Numbered from the stretch's first letter, positions 1 through 11,170 are shown. The stretch is DNA of 64,000 nt from Streptomyces sp. NBC_01210 (GCF_036010325.1 NZ_CP108549.1:2604001-2668000), one strand, 5' to 3'. Made by a program: numbers and translations. The notes: generated from the letters alone by a model not told the origin.

Positions 1-2
1 CG

Positions 3-794
<792 letters not shown>

Positions 795-805
795 GGACGG
801 GCCTT

Positions 806-840
806 CGACGGCCCCGGGCATACGCCCGGGGCCGTCGTTG
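806..840 (+). terminator. Rho-independent-type terminator after pepA
   Basis: A perfect 14-bp stem (806-819 with 824-837) closes a 4-nt loop and begins 11 bases after the pepA stop. As is common in Streptomyces, the trailing U-run is short. Confidence 0.85.
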
Positions 841-1077
841 TTCGCCCCCTTGGCCCTCAACGAAATCCGTACCTTCGTACGGGCCAGTAACCCCTTGGGG
901 CGGTGCGTCATGCGTCTCAGACCCCGGCCCCGCGTCCCGCCTCCCGTCAACAAGTGCGAAGATGGGTTCTCGGCAGGACAGGGCCCCACCACAGGGCCGA
1001 AAAAACAGCGGCCGAACACCAGCCGCCGCCCGGTCGTCGACGACCGGCGAACGGCGCACATGCATGGAGGACGTGAC

Positions 1078-2466
1078 GTGGCGAACGACGCCAGCACCGT
1101 TTTCGACCTAGTGATCCTCGGCGGTGGTAGCGGCGGTTACGCTGCGGCGCTGCGTGGAGCTCAGCTGGGCCTGGACGTCGCCCTGATCGAGAAGGGCAAG
1201 GTCGGCGGCACCTGCCTGCACAACGGATGCATCCCGACGAAGGCACTGCTGCACGCCGGCGAGATCGCCGACCAGGCACGTGAGGCCGACCAGTTCGGTG
1301 TCAAGGCCACCTTCGAGGGCATCGACATCAAGGCCGTCCACAAGTACAAGGACGAGGTGATCTCGGGGCTCTACAAGGGTCTCCAGGGCCTGATCGCCTC
1401 CCGCAAGGTCACCTACATCGAGGGCGAGGGCCGACTGTCCTCCCCCACCTCCGTCGACGTCAACGGCCAGCGTGTCCAGGGCCGCCACGTCCTTCTCGCC
1501 ACCGGCTCCGTACCGAAGTCGCTGCCGGGCCTGGAGATCGATGGAAACCGCATCATCTCCTCGGACCACGCGCTGACGCTGGACCGCGTCCCGCAGTCCG
1601 CGATCGTGCTGGGCGGCGGCGTCATCGGCGTCGAGTTCGCCTCCGCGTGGAAGTCCTTCGGCACCGATGTCACGGTCATCGAGGGTCTGAAGCACCTCGT
1701 GCCGGTCGAGGACGAGAGCAGCTCCAAGCTTCTTGAGCGCGCGTTCCGCAAGCGCGGCATCAAGTTCAACCTGGGCACCTTCTTCGAGAAGGCCGAGTAC
1801 ACCCAGGACGGTATCCGCGTCACGCTCGCCGACGGCAAGACCTTCGAGGCCGAGGTGCTGCTCGTCGCCGTCGGCCGCGGCCCGGTCTCCGCCGGTCTCG
1901 GTTACGAGGAGCAGGGCGTCGCGATGGACCGCGGCTATGTCCTGGTCGACGAGTACATGCAGACCAACGTGCCGACGATCTCGGCGGTCGGCGACCTCGT
2001 CCCGACCCTCCAGCTCGCGCACGTCGGCTTCGCCGAGGGCATCCTGGTCGCAGAGCGGCTCGCCGGTCTGAAGACCGTTCCGATCGACTACGACGGTGTG
2101 CCGCGGGTGACGTACTGCCACCCGGAGGTCGCCTCCGTCGGTATCACCGAGGCCAAGGCCAAGGAGATCTACGGCGCCGACAAGGTCGTCGCTCTGAAGT
2201 ACAACCTCGCGGGCAACGGCAAGAGCAAGATCCTCAAGACCGCGGGCGAGATCAAGCTCGTCCAGGTCAAGGACGGTGCCGTGGTCGGCGTCCACATGGT
2301 CGGTGACCGTATGGGCGAGCAGGTCGGCGAGGCCCAGCTGATCTACAACTGGGAGGCTCTGCCGGCCGAGGTCGCGCAGCTCATCCACGCGCACCCGACG
2401 CAGAGCGAGGCGCTCGGCGAGGCCCACCTGGCCCTGGCCGGCAAGCCCCTGCACTCCCACGACTAG
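1078..2466 (+). CDS. lpdA: Dihydrolipoyl dehydrogenase (E3)
   Basis: This FAD flavoprotein (462 aa) reoxidises dihydrolipoyl groups on E2 subunits of 2-oxoacid dehydrogenase complexes, passing electrons to NAD+. Visible features are the N-terminal FAD dinucleotide fold (LGGGSGGY), the redox-active disulfide motif GGTCLHNGCIPTK, the NAD fold (GGGVIGVEFA), the second FAD motif ending AVGD, and the C-terminal dimer domain with the catalytic His-Glu pair in HAHPTQSE. The GTG start at 1078 is chosen because GGAGG lies 7 bases upstream and the protein then begins just ahead of the FAD fold; the frame is open much further upstream but that part is not E3-like. It lies 53 bp before the E2 gene on the same strand, so the two probably form an operon. 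Confidence 0.96.
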   Translation: MANDASTVFDLVILGGGSGGYAAALRGAQLGLDVALIEKGKVGGTCLHNGCIPTKALLHAGEIADQAREADQFGVKATFEGIDIKAVHKYKDEVISGLYKGLQGLIASRKVTYIEGEGRLSSPTSVDVNGQRVQGRHVLLATGSVPKSLPGLEIDGNRIISSDHALTLDRVPQSAIVLGGGVIGVEFASAWKSFGTDVTVIEGLKHLVPVEDESSSKLLERAFRKRGIKFNLGTFFEKAEYTQDGIRVTLADGKTFEAEVLLVAVGRGPVSAGLGYEEQGVAMDRGYVLVDEYMQTNVPTISAVGDLVPTLQLAHVGFAEGILVAERLAGLKTVPIDYDGVPRVTYCHPEVASVGITEAKAKEIYGADKVVALKYNLAGNGKSKILKTAGEIKLVQVKDGAVVGVHMVGDRMGEQVGEAQLIYNWEALPAEVAQLIHAHPTQSEALGEAHLALAGKPLHSHD

Positions 2467-2519
2467 TAGTCCCGGGCGCGACGACCACTTCCGCACATTC
2501 GTAAGGAGCAACTGAAACC

Positions 2520-4331
2520 ATGGCGGTTTCCGTAACCCTTCCGGCGCTCGGCGAGAGCGTCACCGAGGGCACTGTCACCCGCTGGCTGAAGGCCGAGGGA
2601 GAGCGCGTCGAGGCCGACGAGCCGCTGCTCGAGGTGTCGACCGACAAGGTCGACACCGAGATCCCCGCCCCGGCTGCCGGCATCCTCGCGTCCATCAAGG
2701 TCGCCGAGGACGAGACCGTTGAGGTCGGCGCCGAGCTGGCCATCATCGACGACGGCTCGGGCGCGCCCGCTGCCGCCCCGGCCCCGGCTGCTGCCGAGAC
2801 CGCGGTGGCCGAGACCCCCGCGGCTCCGGCTCCGGCCGCGGAGGCCCCCGCGGCTCCGGCTCCGGCCGCCGAGCCCGCTCCGGCCTCTGCCCCCGCGGGC
2901 GGCGCCACCGGTACCGACGTCGTCCTTCCCGCGCTCGGCGAGAGCGTCACCGAGGGCACCGTCACCCGCTGGCTCAAGGAGGTCGGCGAGTCCGTCGAGG
3001 CCGACGAGCCGCTGCTCGAGGTCTCCACGGACAAGGTCGACACCGAGATCCCGGCCCCGACGTCCGGAGTGCTGCTGCAGATCGTGGTGGGCGAGGACGA
3101 GACCGCCGAGGTCGGCGCCAAGCTGGCAGTGATCGGCGCCCCGGGTGCCGCGCCTGCCGCCGCGCCCGCTCCGGCTGCCCCGGCCCCCGCCGCCGCTCCG
3201 GCCCCGGCTCCGGCCGCGACTGCTCCGGCCCCGGCTCCGGCCGCGACTGCTCCGGCCCCGGCTCCGGCCGCGCCTGCTCCGGCCGCTCCGGCTCCGGCGC
3301 CCGCTCCGGTCGCTCCGGCTCCGGCTGCCGCTCCCGCCCCGGCCGCCGTCGCTCCGGCTCCGGTGGCTCCGGCTCCGGTGGCTCCGGCCGCCCCCGCCGG
3401 TGACGACGGCGCCTACGTGACCCCCCTGGTCCGTAAGCTCGCCGCCGAGAACGGCGTGGACCTGTCCGCGGTCAAGGGCACCGGCGTCGGTGGCCGTATC
3501 CGCAAGCAGGACGTCATCGCCGCCGCGGAGGCTGCCAAGGCCGCCACCCCGGCCCCGGCCGCCGCCGCTCCGGCCGCCGTCTCGAAGGCCCCGGCCCTCG
3601 AGACGTCGCCGCTGCGCGGTCAGACGGTCAAGATGACCCGCATGCGCAAGGTCATCGGCGACAACATGATGAAGGCGCTGCACTCGCAGGCCCAGCTGAC
3701 CTCGGTCGTCGAGGTCGACATCACCAAGCTGATGAAGCTGCGCAACCAGGCCAAGGACGCGTTCGCCGCCCGCGAGGGCGTCAAGCTCTCCCCGATGCCG
3801 TTCTTCGTGAAGGCCGCGGCCCAGGCGCTGAAGGCCTACCCGGTCGTCAATGCCCGGATCAACGAGGACGAGGGCACCATCACCTACTTCGACACCGAGA
3901 ACATCGGTATCGCGGTGGACTCCGAAAAGGGTCTGATGACGCCGGTCATCAAGGGTGCCGGTGACCTCAACCTCGCCGGTATCTCCAAGAAGACCGCGGA
4001 GCTGGCGGGCAAGGTCCGCAGCAACAAGATCACCCCGGACGAGCTCTCCGGTGCGACCTTCACCATCAGCAACACCGGTTCGCGCGGTGCGCTGTTCGAC
4101 ACGGTCATCGTGCCGCCGAACCAGGTCGCCATCCTGGGCATCGGCGCCACCGTCAAGCGCCCGGCGATCATCGAGACCGCCGAGGGCACCGTCATCGGCA
4201 TCCGCGACATGACGTACCTGGCTCTCTCCTACGACCACCGTCTGGTGGACGGCGCCGACGCGGCCCGCTACCTGACGGCCGTCAAGGCGATCCTGGAGGC
4301 GGGCGAGTTCGAGGTCGAGCTCGGCCTGTAA
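2520..4331 (+). CDS. sucB: Dihydrolipoamide acyltransferase (E2), two lipoyl domains
   Basis: This is the 603-aa core subunit of a 2-oxoacid dehydrogenase complex; it carries acyl groups on lipoyl-lysine and transfers them to CoA. Two nearly identical lipoyl domains (about residues 1-80 and 135-210) each carry the VSTDKVDTE motif whose Lys is lipoylated. They are joined by long Ala-Pro linkers; the second, about residues 210-295, is a simple-sequence stretch. A peripheral-subunit-binding domain (near residues 298-335, [14 protein letters not shown]) and the catalytic domain with the C-terminal [11 protein letters not shown] motif follow. In actinobacteria this E2 type serves pyruvate and/or 2-oxoglutarate dehydrogenase, so the name sucB is conventional rather than proof of substrate. 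AAGGAG precedes the ATG. Confidence 0.95.
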   Translation: MAVSVTLPALGESVTEGTVTRWLKAEGERVEADEPLLEVSTDKVDTEIPAPAAGILASIKVAEDETVEVGAELAIIDDGSGAPAAAPAPAAAETAVAETPAAPAPAAEAPAAPAPAAEPAPASAPAGGATGTDVVLPALGESVTEGTVTRWLKEVGESVEADEPLLEVSTDKVDTEIPAPTSGVLLQIVVGEDETAEVGAKLAVIGAPGAAPAAAPAPAAPAPAAAPAPAPAATAPAPAPAATAPAPAPAAPAPAAPAPAPAPVAPAPAAAPAPAAVAPAPVAPAPVAPAAPAGDDGAYVTPLVRKLAAENGVDLSAVKGTGVGGRIRKQDVIAAAEAAKAATPAPAAAAPAAVSKAPALETSPLRGQTVKMTRMRKVIGDNMMKALHSQAQLTSVVEVDITKLMKLRNQAKDAFAAREGVKLSPMPFFVKAAAQALKAYPVVNARINEDEGTITYFDTENIGIAVDSEKGLMTPVIKGAGDLNLAGISKKTAELAGKVRSNKITPDELSGATFTISNTGSRGALFDTVIVPPNQVAILGIGATVKRPAIIETAEGTVIGIRDMTYLALSYDHRLVDGADAARYLTAVKAILEAGEFEVELGL

Positions 4332-4346
4332 GGCTCACCAGCAGTA

Positions 4347-4390
4347 CGACAGTGCCCCGTCCGGAACTCTCCGGGCGGGGCACTGTCGTG
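4347..4390 (+). terminator. Terminator after lpdA-sucB
   Basis: A stem of CGACAGTGCCCCG with CGGGGCACTGTCG (4347-4359 and 4376-4388), plus an inner CCGG/CCGG pairing, closes a short loop 15 bases after the sucB stop. Confidence 0.85.
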
Positions 4391-4500
4391 CTCACCAGGA
4401 CTCACCGGACTCATCAGGCCTGCTCCGGCGCACCCTTGGGCAGCCTGCCGAGACCGGTCGCCGTATTGTCAGGGGTGCCTGTCGCCCCGGAGGAGCCCTC

Positions 4501-5124
4501 ATGACCCCGCCCGTCATCCACTCGCTGCGCGAACAGATCCGCGAGCACATCGTGGAGGGGATCGTCAGCGGCCGCTGGAAGCCCGGCGAGCGGATCGTCG
4601 AGCGGCGGATCGCGACCGAGCTGGAGGTCTCCCAGACGCCGGTGCGCGAGGCGCTGCGCGAGCTGGAGAGTCTGCGGCTGATCGAGTCCGCGCCCAACAA
4701 GGGCGTACGCGTACGGAATCTCACCGCCGCGGATCTCGAGGAGAGCTATCCGGTGCGGGCCGGTCTCGAGCAGATCGCCGCCGAACTGGCGGCCGCGCGG
4801 CTGGCCCAGGACTGTTCCGCGCTGGAGCCGCATGTGGCGGCGCTGTACGAGGCGGACCTGGCCGGGGACTCGGCCGCACAGGTGCGGCACACCGTCGGCT
4901 TCCACCGGGAGCTGGTGCGGGCCGCCGGGAACAGCGTGCTGCTGCACACCTGGGAGGGGCTCGGCATCGAGGTGTTCACGGCGCTCTCGATCCGCTGGCT
5001 CGGCACGGTGCAGAAGTCGTACGCCGAGGAGCACCAGGCTCTGGTCGAGGCGTTCCGGCGCCAGGACCCGGAGATCGGCCCGCTGGTGAAGGCCCACGTC
5101 CTGGGCTGCGCCCCCCGCGCCTGA
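4501..5124 (+). CDS. GntR-family regulator, FCD subfamily
   Basis: This is a 207-aa DNA-binding repressor or activator. Residues about 5-70 form the winged helix typical of GntR proteins (PGERIVERRIATELEVSQTPVREALRELE), and residues about 80-200 are an all-helical FCD ligand-binding domain with His/Arg/Glu residues at expected metal/ligand positions. FCD regulators bind small acids; E. coli PdhR, of this class, senses pyruvate and controls aceEF-lpd. Here the gene sits between the E3-E2 pair and aceE, so a role in pyruvate dehydrogenase control is attractive but inferred. It begins at an ATG 110 bases after the sucB terminator and ends 387 bases before aceE. Confidence 0.85.
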   Translation: MTPPVIHSLREQIREHIVEGIVSGRWKPGERIVERRIATELEVSQTPVREALRELESLRLIESAPNKGVRVRNLTAADLEESYPVRAGLEQIAAELAAARLAQDCSALEPHVAALYEADLAGDSAAQVRHTVGFHRELVRAAGNSVLLHTWEGLGIEVFTALSIRWLGTVQKSYAEEHQALVEAFRRQDPEIGPLVKAHVLGCAPRA

Positions 5125-5511
5125 CCCCCCGATCCGGCTGCGAACTCCCGCCCCGGGCCGGGCCCCGGCTCCAGCTCCCGCGCCTGACCCGGAACACGAC
5201 AGCGCCACGCGCGCGGCCCGGCTGAGGCGGATCCGCGCCCCACCGGGGCTCGATCCCGACGCGCACAGGTGACGTCGCCCCCGCTCCGAGGTGCATGCGG
5301 CGCCCGAATCACCCCACTTCGATCCGGCACCCCGTGCCCCTTTTCGCGGCACCGAATGCCAATTTCTTCAGATTGAGAAGTTTCCCGCTCGAAGCTTTGA
5401 TCGATCATCGATCAGCGACTTACAGTTGTCGCCGGGTTCACCAACCCCTCGCCCTGTCCTGCCAGACAAGGCTCCTTTCTCCACCCCCCTCCTGTCCGGA
5501 AGGCGGCGATC
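5125..5511. other. Intergenic region: aceE promoter and leader
   Basis: No coding sequence was recognised in these 387 bases. The first ~170 bases are GC-rich. From about 5345 the sequence becomes less GC-rich, and a promoter-like pair occurs: TTGATC (5397-5402), 18 bp, then TACAGT (5421-5426). The -35 element is embedded in the palindrome described separately. A GGAAGG Shine-Dalgarno lies at 5498-5503, before the aceE ATG. Confidence 0.6.
5398..5414. promoter_or_regulatory. Palindromic operator candidate at the aceE promoter
   Basis: tgatcgatcatcgatca is a perfect 8-1-8 inverted repeat overlapping the -35-like element upstream of aceE. The GntR/FCD protein encoded immediately upstream is a plausible binder (inference only). 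Confidence 0.55.
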
Positions 5512-8181
5512 ATGACCGACCCCGTAGGCAAGCTTCCGAGCGAGCTCGACCAGCTCCCGGACCGTGATGCCGAGGAAACCGCCGAGTGGGCGGCGTCCCT
5601 CGACGCCGTCACCGAGCACGCAGGACCGCACCGCGCCGCGTATCTGATGCGCCGTACCCTCCAGCACGCCGAGACGGCCGGAGTTCCCGTGCCCCGGCTG
5701 CTGGAGACGGACTACGTCAACACCATCCCCACCGCCGCCGAGCCCGCCTTCGACGGCGACGAGGCGATGGAAGCCCGCATCACCGCGTGGAACCGCTGGA
5801 ACGCGGCCGCCATGGTCACCCGTGGCTCCCGCTTCGGCGTCGGCGGCCACATCGCCACCTTCGCCTCCGCAGCCTGGCTCTACGAGACCGGCTTCAACCA
5901 GTTCTTCCGCGGCAAGGAGGGTGACGGCTCCGGCGACCAGCTCTACATCCAGGGCCACGCCTCGCCCGGCATCTACGCCCGCGCCTTCCTCGACGGCCGC
6001 CTGTCCGAGCAGCAGCTCGACAACTTCCGGCAGGAGGCGGCCGGCAACGGACTGCCGTCCTACCCGCACCCGCGCCGGCTGCCCTGGCTGTGGGAGTTCC
6101 CCACCGTCTCCATGGGCCTCGGCCCGCTCTCCGCGATCTACCAGGCGCGCTTCAACCGCTACCTGGCCAACCGCAGCATCAAGGACACCGCGGGCTCGCA
6201 CGTCTGGGCCTTCCTCGGCGACGGCGAGATGGACGAGCCCGAGTCGACCGCCGCCCTCGCCCTCGCGGCCCGTGAGCGTCTCGACAACCTGACCTTCGTC
6301 ATCAACTGCAATCTGCAGCGCCTCGACGGTCCGGTCCGCGCCAACTTCCGTGTGGTGCAGGAGCTGGAGGCCCAGTTCCGCGGCGCGGGCTGGAATGTCA
6401 TCAAGACGCTGTGGGGCTCCGCCTGGGACGAGCTGTTCCAGCTCGACACCACGGGCGCGCTGGTACGCCGGCTGCGCGAGGTGCCGGACGCCCAGTTCCA
6501 GACGTATGCGACGCGTGATGTGGCGTACATCCGCGAGCATTTCTTCGGCGCCGAGCCCGCGCTCGTCGAGCTGGCGAAGCTGATCGGCGACGCGAAGATC
6601 GCCGAGTGCTTCTACGCCTCCCGCGGCGGCCACGAGGCCCGGAAGGTGTACGCGGCGTACAAGGCGGCCGTCGAGCACAAGGGCGCGCCGACCGTGATCC
6701 TCGCGCAGACGGTGAAGGGCTACACGCTCGGCAAGGGCTTCGAGTCGAAGAACGCCAACCACCAGATGAAGAAGCTGACCATCGACGAGTTCAAGGGCAT
6801 GCGTGACCTGCTCGGACTCCCGATCCCGGACAGTGCCTTCGCCGACGGCCTGGTGCCCTACGGCCACCCCGGCGCCGACTCCCCCGAGGTCCGCTACCTC
6901 CAGGAGCGCCGCGCGGCCCTCGGTGGCCCGGCCCCGGCCCGCCGCGTACAGGCGGTGGCGCTGCCCGCGCCCGAGGAGCGTGCCTTCAAGGCTCTCGAAA
7001 AGGGCTCCGGCAAGCAGGAGATGGCCACCACCATGGCCTTCGTACGCCTGGTGAAGGACCTGATGCGGGACAAGGAGACCGGCAAGCGCTGGGTTCCCAT
7101 CGTCCCTGACGAGGCCCGCACCTTCGGTATGGAGTCGCTCTTCCCGTCGGCCGGCATCTACTCCCCGCTGGGCCAGACGTACGAGCCGGTCGACCGCGAC
7201 CAGTTGATGTACTACAAGGAGGCCAAGGACGGCCAGATCCTCAACGAGGGGATCACCGAGGCCGGCGCCATGGCCGACTTCATCGCCGCCGCCACGTCGT
7301 ACGCGACGCACGGCGAGCCGATGATCCCGTTCTACATCTTCTACTCGATGTTCGGCTGGCAGCGCACGGCCGACCAGATGTGGCAGCTTGCCGACCAGCT
7401 CGGCAAGGGCTTCATCGTCGGCGCGACCGCCGGCCGTACGACGCTGACCGGCGAGGGCCTGCAGCACGCGGACGGCCACTCGCAGCTGATCGCGGCCACG
7501 AACCCGGCGTCGCTCAACTACGACCCGGCCTTCGCGTACGAGATCGCCGTCATCGTCAAGGACGGTCTGCGCCGGATGTACGGCCCCGAGGCCGAGAACG
7601 TCTTCTACTACCTGACCGTCTACAACGAGCCGAAGCCGCAGCCCGCGATGCCGGAGGGTGTCGAGGAGGGGATCCTGCGCGGTCTCTACCGATTCAAGGA
7701 GGGCGTGGCCCAGGCCGCGGACTCCCCGCGGCTGCAGCTGCTGGCCTCCGGCACGGCGATCCACTGGGCCCTCGAGGCGCAGCGACTGCTCAGCTCCGAC
7801 TGGGGAGTTACGGCCGATGTCTGGTCCGCGACCTCGTGGGGCGAGCTGCGCCGTGACGCGCTGGAGTGCGACGAAGCACTGCTGCGCGGCGAGCAGCGCA
7901 TTCCGTACGTCACCCAGGCGCTGGAGGGTGCTCCGGGCCCGGTGCTCGCGGTCAGCGACTGGATGCGCCAGGTTCCGGACCAGATCAGCCAGTGGGTCGA
8001 GCAGGACTACTCCTCGCTCGGCACGGACGGTTTCGGTCTCTCGGACACGCGTGACGCGGCCCGCCGTCACTTCGGCGTCGACGCCCCGTCGATCACGGTC
8101 GCGGCGCTGGCCCAGCTGGCCAGGCGCGGCGAGGTCCCGGCCTCGGCCGTGAAGGAAGCGCGCGAGCGCTACGGCCTCTGA
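5512..8181 (+). CDS. aceE: Pyruvate dehydrogenase E1 component, homodimeric type
   Basis: This 889-aa thiamine-diphosphate enzyme decarboxylates pyruvate and acetylates the lipoyl group of E2. Its length and single-chain organisation match the homodimeric AceE family. The ThDP/Mg motif is seen as [10 protein letters not shown] followed by [11 protein letters not shown]. The N-terminal region carries the conserved [11 protein letters not shown] segment, and the middle domain has [15 protein letters not shown] and the [17 protein letters not shown] motif with active-site histidines. It is transcribed alone: a promoter and operator lie upstream and a strong terminator follows. With E3 and E2 3 kb upstream and lipA/lipB 8 kb downstream, the window supplies every catalytic and cofactor-assembly part of the complex. 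Confidence 0.97.
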   Translation: MTDPVGKLPSELDQLPDRDAEETAEWAASLDAVTEHAGPHRAAYLMRRTLQHAETAGVPVPRLLETDYVNTIPTAAEPAFDGDEAMEARITAWNRWNAAAMVTRGSRFGVGGHIATFASAAWLYETGFNQFFRGKEGDGSGDQLYIQGHASPGIYARAFLDGRLSEQQLDNFRQEAAGNGLPSYPHPRRLPWLWEFPTVSMGLGPLSAIYQARFNRYLANRSIKDTAGSHVWAFLGDGEMDEPESTAALALAARERLDNLTFVINCNLQRLDGPVRANFRVVQELEAQFRGAGWNVIKTLWGSAWDELFQLDTTGALVRRLREVPDAQFQTYATRDVAYIREHFFGAEPALVELAKLIGDAKIAECFYASRGGHEARKVYAAYKAAVEHKGAPTVILAQTVKGYTLGKGFESKNANHQMKKLTIDEFKGMRDLLGLPIPDSAFADGLVPYGHPGADSPEVRYLQERRAALGGPAPARRVQAVALPAPEERAFKALEKGSGKQEMATTMAFVRLVKDLMRDKETGKRWVPIVPDEARTFGMESLFPSAGIYSPLGQTYEPVDRDQLMYYKEAKDGQILNEGITEAGAMADFIAAATSYATHGEPMIPFYIFYSMFGWQRTADQMWQLADQLGKGFIVGATAGRTTLTGEGLQHADGHSQLIAATNPASLNYDPAFAYEIAVIVKDGLRRMYGPEAENVFYYLTVYNEPKPQPAMPEGVEEGILRGLYRFKEGVAQAADSPRLQLLASGTAIHWALEAQRLLSSDWGVTADVWSATSWGELRRDALECDEALLRGEQRIPYVTQALEGAPGPVLAVSDWMRQVPDQISQWVEQDYSSLGTDGFGLSDTRDAARRHFGVDAPSITVAALAQLARRGEVPASAVKEARERYGL

Positions 8182-8199
8182 CCTCTGCCGACGTACGAC

Positions 8200-8235
8200 G
8201 GAACCCCCGGTGGCCGCTCGGCCGCCGGGGGTTCC
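8200..8235 (+). terminator. Terminator after aceE
   Basis: An 11-bp perfect stem (GGAACCCCCGG with CCGGGGGTTCC) has further inner pairing (GGC with GCC) and starts 19 bases after the aceE stop. Confidence 0.88.
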
Positions 8236-8290
8236 GGCGTAGGTGATCCTTGACCCTGACACCGTGTGAAGCCGTGCACTAGGGGGCGTC

Positions 8291-9109
8291 ATGTTCACCA
8301 TCGGAGACTTCGCCAGGCACGGCCGTGTGTCGGCCCGCATGCTGCGTCACTACGACGCGATCGGGCTGCTGCGTCCCGCGCGGACAGATCCGTTCAGCGG
8401 CTACCGCCACTACGCGGCGGCCCAGCTCGCGCAGCTCAACCGCATCATCGCTCTGAAGGATCTCGGCTTCACGCTGCAACAGGTGCAGGAGATCCTGGAG
8501 GACCGGGTGAGTACGGAGGAGCTGCGCGGGATGCTCACCCTGCGGCAGGCGGAGCTGGAAGCGGCGATGGCCGCGTCGGCCGCGCGGCTGGCCCAGGTCG
8601 AGGCGAGGCTCCGGTCGATCGAGAGCGAGGGGCACATGCCCAGTCAGGACGTCATCGTCAAGAGCATCCCCGCGGTACGGGTGGCCGAGCTGACCGCCAC
8701 CGCGGCAGGTTACGAACCCGAGCACATCAGCCCGGTCATCAGCCCTCTCTACGACGAGCTGTTCAAGCGTCTGGAGGCGGTCGGCGTGACTCCGACGGGG
8801 CCCGGCATCGCCTACTACGAGGATGCGCCCGAGGGCGACGGCGCGATCCTGGTGCACGCGGGAGTGACGGTCGCGGCCGGTCCGCAGCCCGGCCAGGACT
8901 TCGAGATCGTCGATCTGCCGGCCATCGAGCGGGCCGCGACGATCGTGCACCGCGGCCCGATGGACGCGATCGTGCCGACGGCCCAGAACCTGGCCCGCTG
9001 GATCGACGCGGGCGACCACCGCTCGGCGGGGTACGCGCGCGAGGTCAACCTCGAATGCCCGGCGGACCGCGAGAAGTGGGTGACCGAGCTGCAGGAGCCG
9101 CTGGCCTGA
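8291..9109 (+). CDS. MerR-family regulator with GyrI-like effector domain
   Basis: This 272-aa transcription regulator has an N-terminal MerR winged helix (residues 1-70) with the typical RHYDAIGLLRP and SGYRHYAAAQLAQLNRI segments. A dimerising coiled coil follows (about 75-118). A C-terminal GyrI/BmrR-like domain (about 125-272) suggests binding of hydrophobic or cationic small molecules, as in BmrR. MerR proteins usually activate promoters with long spacers, often including their own. No efflux gene is adjacent, so the target is unknown. The ATG at 8291 follows a GGGGG stretch. Confidence 0.88.
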   Translation: MFTIGDFARHGRVSARMLRHYDAIGLLRPARTDPFSGYRHYAAAQLAQLNRIIALKDLGFTLQQVQEILEDRVSTEELRGMLTLRQAELEAAMAASAARLAQVEARLRSIESEGHMPSQDVIVKSIPAVRVAELTATAAGYEPEHISPVISPLYDELFKRLEAVGVTPTGPGIAYYEDAPEGDGAILVHAGVTVAAGPQPGQDFEIVDLPAIERAATIVHRGPMDAIVPTAQNLARWIDAGDHRSAGYAREVNLECPADREKWVTELQEPLA

Positions 9110-9155
9110 CCTCCGTCGGCGCCCGTGGCCCGAGTGGCTCCGTCATCATGGGGGC

Positions 9156-10121
9156 ATGCGTGCTGCCCGGCTGATCAAGATGGTGCTGCTCCTCCAGGCC
9201 AGGCCCTCCATGACCGGCGCCGAGCTGGCGCGCGAACTGGAAGTGTCGGAGCGGACCATCACCCGGGACGCCCTCGCGCTGTCGGAGGCCGGTGTCCCGG
9301 TCTACGCCGACCGGGGCCGGGCCGGCGGCTACCGGCTGGTCGGCGGCTACCGCACCCGGCTCACCGGGCTCGGGCGCAGTGAGGCCGAGGCCCTCTTCCT
9401 CTCCGGGCTCCCGGGCGCGCTGCGGGAGATGGGGCTCGAGGACGCGGCGTCCGCGGCACGCCTGAAGGTGTCCGCGGCGCTGCTGCCCTCGCTGAGCGGC
9501 GCCTCCGATTCGGCGGCGCAGCGGTTCCATCTGGACGCGCCCGGCTGGTACCAGGAGCCCGAGACGCCGGAGCTGCTGCCCGCGGTCGCCGAGGCGGTGT
9601 GGGACGACCGCCGTATCAAGGCCCGTTATCGACGCCGGGACGCCGAGGTGGAGCGGGAGTTGGAGCCGTACGGACTGGTGCTCAAGGCGGGCGTCTGGTA
9701 CCTGTGCGCCCGCGCCCGCACGGCCTTCCGGGTGTACCGGATCGACCGGTTCACAGCGGTGGACGTGGGCGGCGAACTCTTCGACCGCGACGAGGACTTC
9801 GACCTGCCCGCCTTCTGGGAGGAGCGCGCGGCCCAGTTCGTACGCTCCATCCTCCGTGCCGAAGTGGTGGTCCGGGTCACGGAGGCGGGCGCGCGGCGGC
9901 TGCCGTACGTCACGGACCGGGCGGCGGCCCGCGAGGCGCTGGCGGCGGCGGAAGGGCCGGACGGGCAGGGCCGGGTGACGCTCACTCTGCCGGTGGAGTC
10001 CCATGAGGTCGCGTACGGGCAGTTGTTCGCGCTGGGACCGGAGGTGGAGCTGCTGGAGCCGCCGGAGCTGCGTGCTCTGTTCGCCGAGTCGGCGGAGCGG
10101 GCCGCCCAGCTCTACAGATAG
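9156..10121 (+). CDS. HTH/WYL-domain transcriptional regulator
   Basis: This 321-aa regulator has an N-terminal DeoR-like HTH_11 domain (residues 8-60, LARELEVSERTITRDALALSEAGVPV), a central linker and a WYL domain (about 140-225; RIKARYRRRDAEVERELEPYGL, GVWYLCARART). A WCX-type C-terminal extension may complete it. WYL domains bind ligands or nucleic acid and regulate stress, defence and DNA-damage genes in actinobacteria. It starts 46 bases after the MerR gene, and its stop is 5 bases from the convergent short-chain dehydrogenase, leaving no room for an independent terminator. Confidence 0.88.
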   Translation: MRAARLIKMVLLLQARPSMTGAELARELEVSERTITRDALALSEAGVPVYADRGRAGGYRLVGGYRTRLTGLGRSEAEALFLSGLPGALREMGLEDAASAARLKVSAALLPSLSGASDSAAQRFHLDAPGWYQEPETPELLPAVAEAVWDDRRIKARYRRRDAEVERELEPYGLVLKAGVWYLCARARTAFRVYRIDRFTAVDVGGELFDRDEDFDLPAFWEERAAQFVRSILRAEVVVRVTEAGARRLPYVTDRAAAREALAAAEGPDGQGRVTLTLPVESHEVAYGQLFALGPEVELLEPPELRALFAESAERAAQLYR

Positions 10122-10126
10122 CCGCG

Positions 10127-11059
10127 CTACCTGTAATCAGCCAAGGAGGGATCCGCCCCCGCCGCCTCCTGGAGCATGAAGGCCCAGACGTCCGGCCTAC
10201 TGCCGTCCGTGTCCGTGAAGCCGTACTCCTTGGCCAGCGCTCCGCTGGAGAGCGACTGTCCGTTCCAGCGGGCCCGCTCCGGGTCGGCGGCGAGCGCCGC
10301 GACTCCCCGGCCGAGATAGACCGGCGACTCGGAGAGCGCCCAGTGCGGCTGCTTCTCGATCCCGTCGCGCCAGGTCTCTTGGGTGAGGCCGAAGATGTCG
10401 AGCATCTCCTCGGAACGGATGAAGCCCGGGGTGACCGCCACCGCCGTGCAGCCCACGCTCTTCAGCTCCTCGCCCAGAATGAAGGCCATCCGGATCGGGG
10501 CGTTCTTGGCGAGGTCGTAGTAGAAGTTCTCGCGGAAGCCCTTGTTCGTCTCGGCCGTGCCGTCCGTGACCTCGATGACCAGGCCGCCGGGCTGCCGCAC
10601 CAGCAGGGGAAGCGCGATGCTGCTGGTGATGATGTGGCTCTTCGCGCCGAGTTCGAGCATCCGCAGCCCGCGGTCCAGGTCGACGTCCCACATCTTCGTG
10701 TTGAAGTCGAGCAGGTGATTGCCGCCCCAGATGTCGTTGACCAGGATGTCGAGCCGGCTGTGGTCCCTCTCGATCCGCCCGACCAGCGCCCGCACCTGCT
10801 CCGGCTCCAGATGGTCCGTCGGTACGGCGATGGCCTCGCCGTCCGCCGCCGTGACCAGTTCCGCCGTCTCCTCGATGGTCTCGGTCGCCCGGCCGACCTC
10901 GCTGACCTGCGCTCGGGTGGTCCGTCCCGTCACATACACGGTCGCGCCTGCGGCGCCCAGCTGTACCGCGATGGCGCGGCCCGCGCCACGGGTCGCGCCC
11001 GCGACCAGTGCGATCTTCCCTGCCAGTGGTTTCCCTGCCGGTGGTGTGTCCGTCGTCAT
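10127..11059 (-). CDS. Short-chain dehydrogenase/reductase
   Basis: This is a 310-aa NAD(P)-dependent oxidoreductase. The Rossmann glycine motif appears as VAGATRGAGRAIA (about residues 18-30), and NDIWGG occupies the place of the usual NNAG. The catalytic Ser-Tyr-Lys triad is probably in the TSSIALP, FYYDLAKNA region. The frame continues upstream for 198 codons, but homology begins at the ATG at 11059. The downstream end is nearly butted against the WYL regulator. The substrate is not predictable. Confidence 0.82.
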   Translation of the reverse strand: MTTDTPPAGKPLAGKIALVAGATRGAGRAIAVQLGAAGATVYVTGRTTRAQVSEVGRATETIEETAELVTAADGEAIAVPTDHLEPEQVRALVGRIERDHSRLDILVNDIWGGNHLLDFNTKMWDVDLDRGLRMLELGAKSHIITSSIALPLLVRQPGGLVIEVTDGTAETNKGFRENFYYDLAKNAPIRMAFILGEELKSVGCTAVAVTPGFIRSEEMLDIFGLTQETWRDGIEKQPHWALSESPVYLGRGVAALAADPERARWNGQSLSSGALAKEYGFTDTDGSRPDVWAFMLQEAAGADPSLADYR

Positions 11060-11170
11060 ACGCCGACCGTCGCACGGATACCCGACATCCTCTGTCCGCC
11101 ATTCAAAAGAGTCAGCATTTCGGCGGCTCCGCGTGCGCCGCCCCCCGCCAACCACGATGCTTGTCCCGTG

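Noticed and set aside
3145..3420. Repeated Pro/Ala codons looking like a repeat array or CRISPR
   Set aside because: It encodes the flexible linker between lipoyl and binding domains of E2; no spacer structure.
2463..4238. 591-codon antisense frame rich in Arg/Gly/Ser opposite sucB
   Set aside because: It is the complement of the Ala-Pro linkers and G/C third positions of a clear E2 gene; no domain and no ribosome-binding site.
5368..8340. 990-codon frame opposite aceE
   Set aside because: A shadow of a conserved, high-GC gene; composition is Arg/Val/Leu-rich with no motif.
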